From PGYR01 sp040264895 (GTDB taxonomy: Bacteria; Bacteroidota; Ignavibacteria; Kapaibacteriales; UBA2268): a DNA stretch of 19,569 nucleotides. Below are positions 16,546-19,569 of this stretch, one piece after another. Both the position numbers and the translations under genes were made by a program. The notes beneath the pieces are model-generated. The model was given only the letters and a program-made list of their open reading frames with translations, did not search any database and was not told the origin of the DNA. The first letter of the stretch is position 1; each line of letters starts with the position of its first letter. The DNA is taken from contig JBDQHL010000027.1 of the NCBI GenBank assembly GCA_040264895.1, positions 1 through 19,569 of the forward strand, written 5' to 3'.

Positions 16546-16871
16546 TATAATCCTAAGTTCAAACCTGGTATATTGGGTAAACCACCTTTCAATTTCCCCA
16601 CTTCTTCTTCTGCTCTTTTCTCAACTTCTTCAATAGCTTTATTAGTAGCAGCAACTACCAAATCTTCTATCATTGATTTATCATCAGATTTTAATAAAGA
16701 TTCGTCAATGACAATAGATTTTACTCTAGTATCACAACTCATTGTAACTTTTACCATACCACCACCAGATTCAGAAGATACTTTAATCTCTTTTAACTTT
16801 CTTTTAGTTTCTTCCATCTCAGTTTGCATATTTCTGATTTTTTCCATCATTCCGCCTATATCAAAACTCAT
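16545..16871 (-). CDS. ybaB: YbaB/EbfC family nucleoid-associated protein
   Basis: This 108-residue protein belongs to the YbaB/EbfC family of small dimeric DNA-binding proteins. It shows an N-terminal coiled helix (MMEKIRNMQTEMEETKRKL), the SGGGMVKVTMSCDTRVKSI core strand pair, and the LVVAATNKAIEEVEK helix, ending in the GLPNIPGLNLGL tail. The ATG has an AGGAG ribosome site on the minus strand. It heads the unit ybaB-recR-lipoprotein-lipoprotein and is transcribed divergently from the pspA-like gene across 120 bases. Confidence 0.93.
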   Translation of the reverse strand: MSFDIGGMMEKIRNMQTEMEETKRKLKEIKVSSESGGGMVKVTMSCDTRVKSIVIDESLLKSDDKSMIEDLVVAATNKAIEEVEKRAEEEVGKLKGGLPNIPGLNLGL

Positions 16872-16894
16872 GTTTTTCTCCTTGTTTTCAATAT

Positions 16895-16948
16895 TTGTAT
16901 TACAACTAATTTAATATTATTACGAATAAAATTGTAAGATAATACAAT
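16895..16948. promoter_or_regulatory. TTGTA/TACAA inverted repeats between ybaB and pspA
   Basis: Two inverted repeats with the same half-sites lie in the divergent intergenic region: TTGTA-T-TACAA (16895-16905) and TTGTA-AGATAA-TACAA (16932-16947). TTACGA (16920-16925) and TACAAT (16943-16948) at 17-base spacing could be the pspA-side promoter, with the second repeat covering it. They may be operator sites for a dimeric regulator; AT-rich chance matches are also possible. Confidence 0.3.
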
Positions 16949-16991
16949 AATTATCGATTTTTATTTCTTTTTATATGGAGTACATGAAAAT

Positions 16992-17449
16992 TTGGGAATA
17001 TTCACAAGAATGTCCGATGTAATAAAAGCAAACATCAATGACCTTTTAGATAAGGCTGAAGATCCTGAAAAAATGAGCAAACAGATGGTTCTAGAGATGG
17101 AAGAGTCTGTAAATAAAGCAACAGTGTCAGTTGCTCAATCAATAGCAAATCAGAAACAGATTCAACGAAGATTGGACAAAGAGCAAGATCAAGACAAAAC
17201 ACTTTAATCGCTAGGTCTAATGCTGCAAAAGCTGAGAAACAATTAAAACAAGCAATGTCTGGTGCTGGAAATGATGCTTTTTCAAAATTTGAAAAAATGG
17301 AAAGCAAAGTTGAACAAATGGAGTCTGAAGCTGAAGCTTTTGGCGAATTGAATAGTTCTGATACATCATTAGAAGAGGAGTTTGCGAATCTCACTAATTC
17401 AGATGTTGACGATGAGTTAGCTAAATTAAAAGCACAATTAAATAAGTAG
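16992..17449 (+). pseudogene. pspA: PspA/IM30 family gene with internal deletion and frameshift
   Basis: The PspA/IM30 family binds and stabilises the cytoplasmic membrane under stress. The first part (TTG at 16992 to the stop at 17207, 71 residues) is a clean PspA N-terminus: MGIFTRMSDVIKANINDLLD, AEDPEKM, then the start of the coiled coil to IANQKQIQRRLD. The second part, in another frame, is the PspA end: TLIARSNAAKAEKQL, then MSGAGNDAFSKFEKMESKVEQM, EAEAFGEL, ending ELAKLKAQLNK at 17449. Joining frames near 17196-17204 gives about 153 residues, against about 220 in the family; roughly 65-70 residues of the central coiled coil are missing. One non-triplet deletion could explain both defects. 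GGAG (16977-16980) serves the TTG start. It could be a real pseudogene or an assembly error. Confidence 0.8.
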
Positions 17450-17459
17450 GAAGGAAACT

Positions 17460-17891
17460 ATGGGAAAAAATATAAATGAAGTAAATGAGCAATTAAAATC
17501 ATTTTTCGAAAACAATTATAATGATACTACATTTTTTGAAGATAATTCTTTAACAATTACCAAAGGTTCAACTCAAGTTATGGTAAAAGCGGACAATATC
17601 ACAAATGAACACGTGGTAATAGATTTAGTTTCGCATGTAGTTAAAGATGCTAATGTAAATAATGATATTAAAAACTTTCTATTAAGAGCAAATTCTGAAC
17701 TAAAATTCGGTGGATTTGGATTATTGTTTGATGATACTATTATTTTTCAACACTCGATCTTAGCAAATGATTTTTCAGAATCTAATCTAAAAAGTTCAAT
17801 AAATGCTGTAGCAAGTGTTGCAGACTATTATGATGACATTTTAGTTGAAAAGGCAGGTGGTAAAAGAGCACTTGATGATTTGGAAATATAA
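17460..17891 (+). CDS. YbjN/CesT-like (type III chaperone fold) protein
   Basis: This 143-residue protein has the layout of YbjN-family, type III secretion chaperone-like proteins: an opening amphipathic helix (INEVNEQLKSFFENN), strand pairs (FFEDNSLTITKGSTQVMVKADN, HVVIDLVSHVVKDA), a helix (IKNFLLRANSELKFGGFGLLF), a strand (TIIFQHSILANDF), and a closing helix (LKSSINAVASVADYYDDILVEK). Such proteins bind other polypeptides; no enzyme role is expected. AGGAAGGAA precedes the ATG, 10 bases after the pspA-family stop. YbjN-like genes occur next to pspA in other bacteria, so a joint role in envelope stress is plausible. The gene is intact although its partner is broken. Confidence 0.7.
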   Translation: MGKNINEVNEQLKSFFENNYNDTTFFEDNSLTITKGSTQVMVKADNITNEHVVIDLVSHVVKDANVNNDIKNFLLRANSELKFGGFGLLFDDTIIFQHSILANDFSESNLKSSINAVASVADYYDDILVEKAGGKRALDDLEI

Positions 17892-17927
17892 GAATAAAAT
17901 AAAATAAAATAGTTGAGAATAAGTTAT

Positions 17928-17958
17928 AACCCTTAGGAATTAGCCTCAAGGGTTTTTT
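17928..17958 (+). terminator. Terminator after the YbjN-like gene
   Basis: AACCCTT (17928-17934) pairs with AAGGGTT (17948-17954), and AGG (17935-17937) with CCT (17944-17946), leaving one bulged base and a 6-base loop, followed by a T run. It closes the pspA-ybjN unit. Confidence 0.85.
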
Positions 17959-17992
17959 AATTTAAATATATTGATTTAGCACTAACAATAAG

Positions 17993-18024
17993 TTTGCAAA
18001 TCCTATGAATTGATAGTAATTTTG
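17993..18024 (+). promoter_or_regulatory. Putative Bacteroidota-type promoter of gcvPA
   Basis: TTTG (17993-17996) and TAATTTTG (18017-18024) are separated by 20 bases, an exact match to TTTG-N20-TAnnTTTG with the same spacing as the rplM promoter. It lies between the preceding terminator and the gene's ribosome site GGAG (18051-18054). Confidence 0.55.
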
Positions 18025-18059
18025 TAGCTAAAGAAAAAAATAAAATTAATGGAGTTTTT

Positions 18060-19400
18060 ATGCCATTCGTTCCAGCGTCTGATAGAGATAGAGAAATAAT
18101 GTTAAATAAGATTGGTGTCAATGATTTTGAAGAATTGATTGCCAATATACCTCAAGAAGTGAGATATAATGGAGGTATGAATTTTCCTAAACAACTTTCT
18201 GAATATGAAGTAACAAGGTTGTTAACCACTTATTCAATGAAAAATAACTCTGCATTTTCACACATATGTTTTATGGGTGGTGGAGCTTACGAAAGATATA
18301 TTCCATCTATAGTTGGTGATACTATAAATAGAGCAGAATTCAGAACGGCTTACACACCATATCAAGCTGAAGTTTCCCAAGGTACATTACAAGCTATGTA
18401 TGAATTTCAAACTATGATATGTAATCTCTATGATATGGATGTTGCTAACGCTTCACTTTATGACGGTGGTACTGCATTAGCAGAGGCTGTGCTAATGGCT
18501 ACTGCAATTAAAAGAAAAACTGAAGTTGTTTACGCAGGAACTGTAAATCCAAATTATAAGGAAGTGGTTAAATCTGTCACACAAGGTAGAAAATTTAAAT
18601 TTCAGGATGCAGTTCATAGTGATGGTACAACTGAGTTTGACAAATTAGAATCTCTAATTAATGAAAATACTGCTGCAATTGTGGTTCAACAACCTAACTT
18701 TCTTGGTTCTTTAGAAGATGTATATAAAATTGAAAAGTTAGCACATGATAATGGAGCTCTATTTATAGTTGCTGCTGATCCATTTTCAGTAGGTGTATTA
18801 GAAGCACCTGGTAATTACAATGCCGATATTGTTGTTTCTGAGGGACAACCACTGGGGATACCATTAAGTTTTGGTGGTCCTTATCTAGGTATATTTGCTT
18901 GTAAAAAAGAATACGTTCGTAAAATACCAGGAAGATTAACAGGTGTTACAAAAGATCTAGATGGTAAGAGAGGATTTGTTTTAACTCTTCAAACCAGAGA
19001 ACAACAAATTAAGAGAGAAAAAGCTACTTCTAATATTTGTACTAATCAAGGTTTATTCATGTTGGCAGCGACTGTCTATATGGAAACAATGGGTAAATCA
19101 GGTATTACTGAAGTGGCTCAGCAATCATTCCAAAAAGCACATTATTTAGCTGAAGAACTACAAAAATTAGATGGTTTTGATTTGTTAAATAACAGACCTT
19201 TTGTATTTGAATTTGCAATGAAACTACCATATGATATAAACGAAGTACTTGATAAAGCAAATGACGAGGGTTTCTTGGCGGGAATAGATGTTTCTGCTCA
19301 CTCTGGTGTTGAGAATACAATATTAATTGCTGTTACTGAGGTAAGAACTAAAAAAGAAATGGATGATTTCGTTGAGTTTATGAAGCAATTTGCATCATAA
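18060..19400 (+). CDS. gcvPA: Glycine dehydrogenase (decarboxylating) subunit 1
   Basis: This 446-residue protein is subunit 1 of the two-subunit P protein of the glycine cleavage system, which decarboxylates glycine and passes the aminomethyl group to lipoylated GcvH. Family features are MPFVPASDRDREIMLNKIG at the start, FMGGGAYERYIPSIV, FRTAYTPYQAEVSQGTLQAMYEFQT, ASLYDGGTALAEAVLMA, VVQQPNFLGSLED, GQPLGIPLSFGGPYLGIFA, LQTREQQIKREKATSNICTNQ. The PLP lysine belongs to subunit 2 (GcvPB), as expected absent here. GGAG at 18051-18054 fixes the ATG. A Bacteroidota-type promoter precedes it. gcvPB does not follow; the next gene, one base after the stop, is a division protein. Confidence 0.96.
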   Translation: MPFVPASDRDREIMLNKIGVNDFEELIANIPQEVRYNGGMNFPKQLSEYEVTRLLTTYSMKNNSAFSHICFMGGGAYERYIPSIVGDTINRAEFRTAYTPYQAEVSQGTLQAMYEFQTMICNLYDMDVANASLYDGGTALAEAVLMATAIKRKTEVVYAGTVNPNYKEVVKSVTQGRKFKFQDAVHSDGTTEFDKLESLINENTAAIVVQQPNFLGSLEDVYKIEKLAHDNGALFIVAADPFSVGVLEAPGNYNADIVVSEGQPLGIPLSFGGPYLGIFACKKEYVRKIPGRLTGVTKDLDGKRGFVLTLQTREQQIKREKATSNICTNQGLFMLAATVYMETMGKSGITEVAQQSFQKAHYLAEELQKLDGFDLLNNRPFVFEFAMKLPYDINEVLDKANDEGFLAGIDVSAHSGVENTILIAVTEVRTKKEMDDFVEFMKQFAS

Positions 19401-19401
19401 A

Positions 19402-19569
19402 ATGTCTGAAAAAGAAAAATTATATCAAAACCCCATCAAGCGACATATAATCGTTGGTGGGGTTATTGTTTGTATTATTCTAATTTTTTATCTTTTTACT
19501 GACTATGGTATAATTAATAAATATAACTATGTAACCAAAAGAGATAATCTTAAAGAAAAATCTGAAAAA
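19402..19569 (+). CDS. FtsB/DivIC-family septum formation initiator (partial, runs off the window)
   Basis: Only the first 56 codons are in the window. The ATG at 19402 starts one base after the gcvPA stop. A short basic cytoplasmic stretch (KLYQNPIKRH) is followed by one transmembrane helix (about residues 16-33) and then FTDYGIINKYNYVTKRDNLKEKSEK, the beginning of an extracytoplasmic coiled coil. This is the layout of FtsB/DivIC, which joins the divisome with FtsL and FtsQ. The call rests on topology and the Y-x-x-x-L/K-rich start of the coil, since the C-terminal part is missing. A strong hairpin (19429-19464) lies inside codons 10-21. Confidence 0.65.
   Translation, partial: MSEKEKLYQNPIKRHIIVGGVIVCIILIFYLFTDYGIINKYNYVTKRDNLKEKSEK
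19429..19464 (+). other. Strong hairpin inside the start of the FtsB/DivIC-like gene
   Basis: AACCCCATCAA (19429-19439) pairs with TTGGTGGGGTT (19454-19464), including one G-T pair. After a bulged G, CGA (19441-19443) pairs with TCG (19451-19453). The total is 14 base pairs with a 7-base loop. It contains one of the few C/G runs in this AT-rich area. No immediate T run follows the stem (TATTGTTTG), so it is a poor intrinsic terminator. Confidence 0.6.

Noticed and set aside
16307..16914. Plus-strand reading frames opposite recR and ybaB
   Set aside because: Both are antisense to well-identified genes, and their translations are low-complexity hydrophobic/serine-rich with no family features.
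16984..17022. Short out-of-frame reading frame (12 codons) near the pspA ribosome site
   Set aside because: Its ATG is too close to GGAG (3 bases) and the peptide has no recognisable feature; the TTG at 16992 gives the conserved PspA start.
17190..17210. Programmed -1 frameshifting in the pspA-family gene
   Set aside because: The bases GAC AAA ACA do not form a good slippery heptamer, and a frameshift would not restore the missing central coiled coil.
17892..17911. Short ATAAA tandem repeat after the YbjN-like gene
   Set aside because: Only about three units in AT-rich spacer; no sign of a regulatory or mobile element.

Overview
The window is a strongly AT-rich, gene-dense bacterial chromosome segment of about 19.6 kb. 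Several signs point to the Bacteroidota/FCB side of the tree, possibly an Ignavibacteria- or Kapabacteria-like lineage; this placement is my inference. The signs are a type IX secretion (T9SS) C-terminal sorting domain on a giant exported protein, choice-of-anchor/HYDIN-type domains, small lipoproteins, an 'AHQLGTP' histidine kinase, an S2 protein with a charged tail, and promoters of the form TTTG-N20-TAnnTTTG, which matches the promoter consensus known from Bacteroides. TTG start codons are common (five of about 20 genes by my reading). No tRNA, rRNA, CRISPR array, insertion sequence or phage gene was seen, and no gene-free gap exceeds about 170 bases.

Layout, left to right. (1) 85-1488, plus strand: a KdsC-type HAD phosphatase, a YtxH-type membrane-anchored protein and a DUF948-like membrane/coiled-coil protein, closed by a terminator. 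(2) 1593-3398: mutL, whose C-terminal domain has lost the endonuclease metal-binding motif. (3) 3478-7541: a translation block, rplM-rpsI, rpsB, tsf, pyrH, frr, with a possible leader RNA before rpsB and a terminator between rpsB and tsf. (4) 7580-12390: an exported unknown protein on the minus strand, diverging from a 1264-residue T9SS cargo protein that carries a degenerate vWA domain, a seven-bladed WD40 propeller, choice-of-anchor-type domains and a cohesin-like domain. (5) 12396-14905: hisS followed by an orphan membrane histidine kinase. (6) 16871-14895, minus strand: ybaB-recR and two related lipoproteins, all overlapping one another. (7) 16992-17891, plus strand, divergent from ybaB: a pspA-family gene broken by an internal deletion plus frameshift, then a YbjN/CesT-like gene and a terminator. 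(8) 18060-19569: gcvPA and the start of a FtsB/DivIC-type cell division gene that contains a strong hairpin.

Most genes are housekeeping: translation factors and ribosomal proteins with UMP kinase, mismatch repair (MutL), recombination mediator (RecR with YbaB), HisRS and glycine cleavage. The accessory part is the envelope and surface set: the T9SS propeller protein, the exported unknown, the two lipoproteins, the histidine kinase and the damaged PspA. The observations most worth checking are the nuclease-dead MutL, the deleted/frameshifted PspA, the unusual vWA-WD40-cohesin-like T9SS protein, the recurring TTTG-N20-TAnnTTTG promoters, and the hairpin in the division gene.
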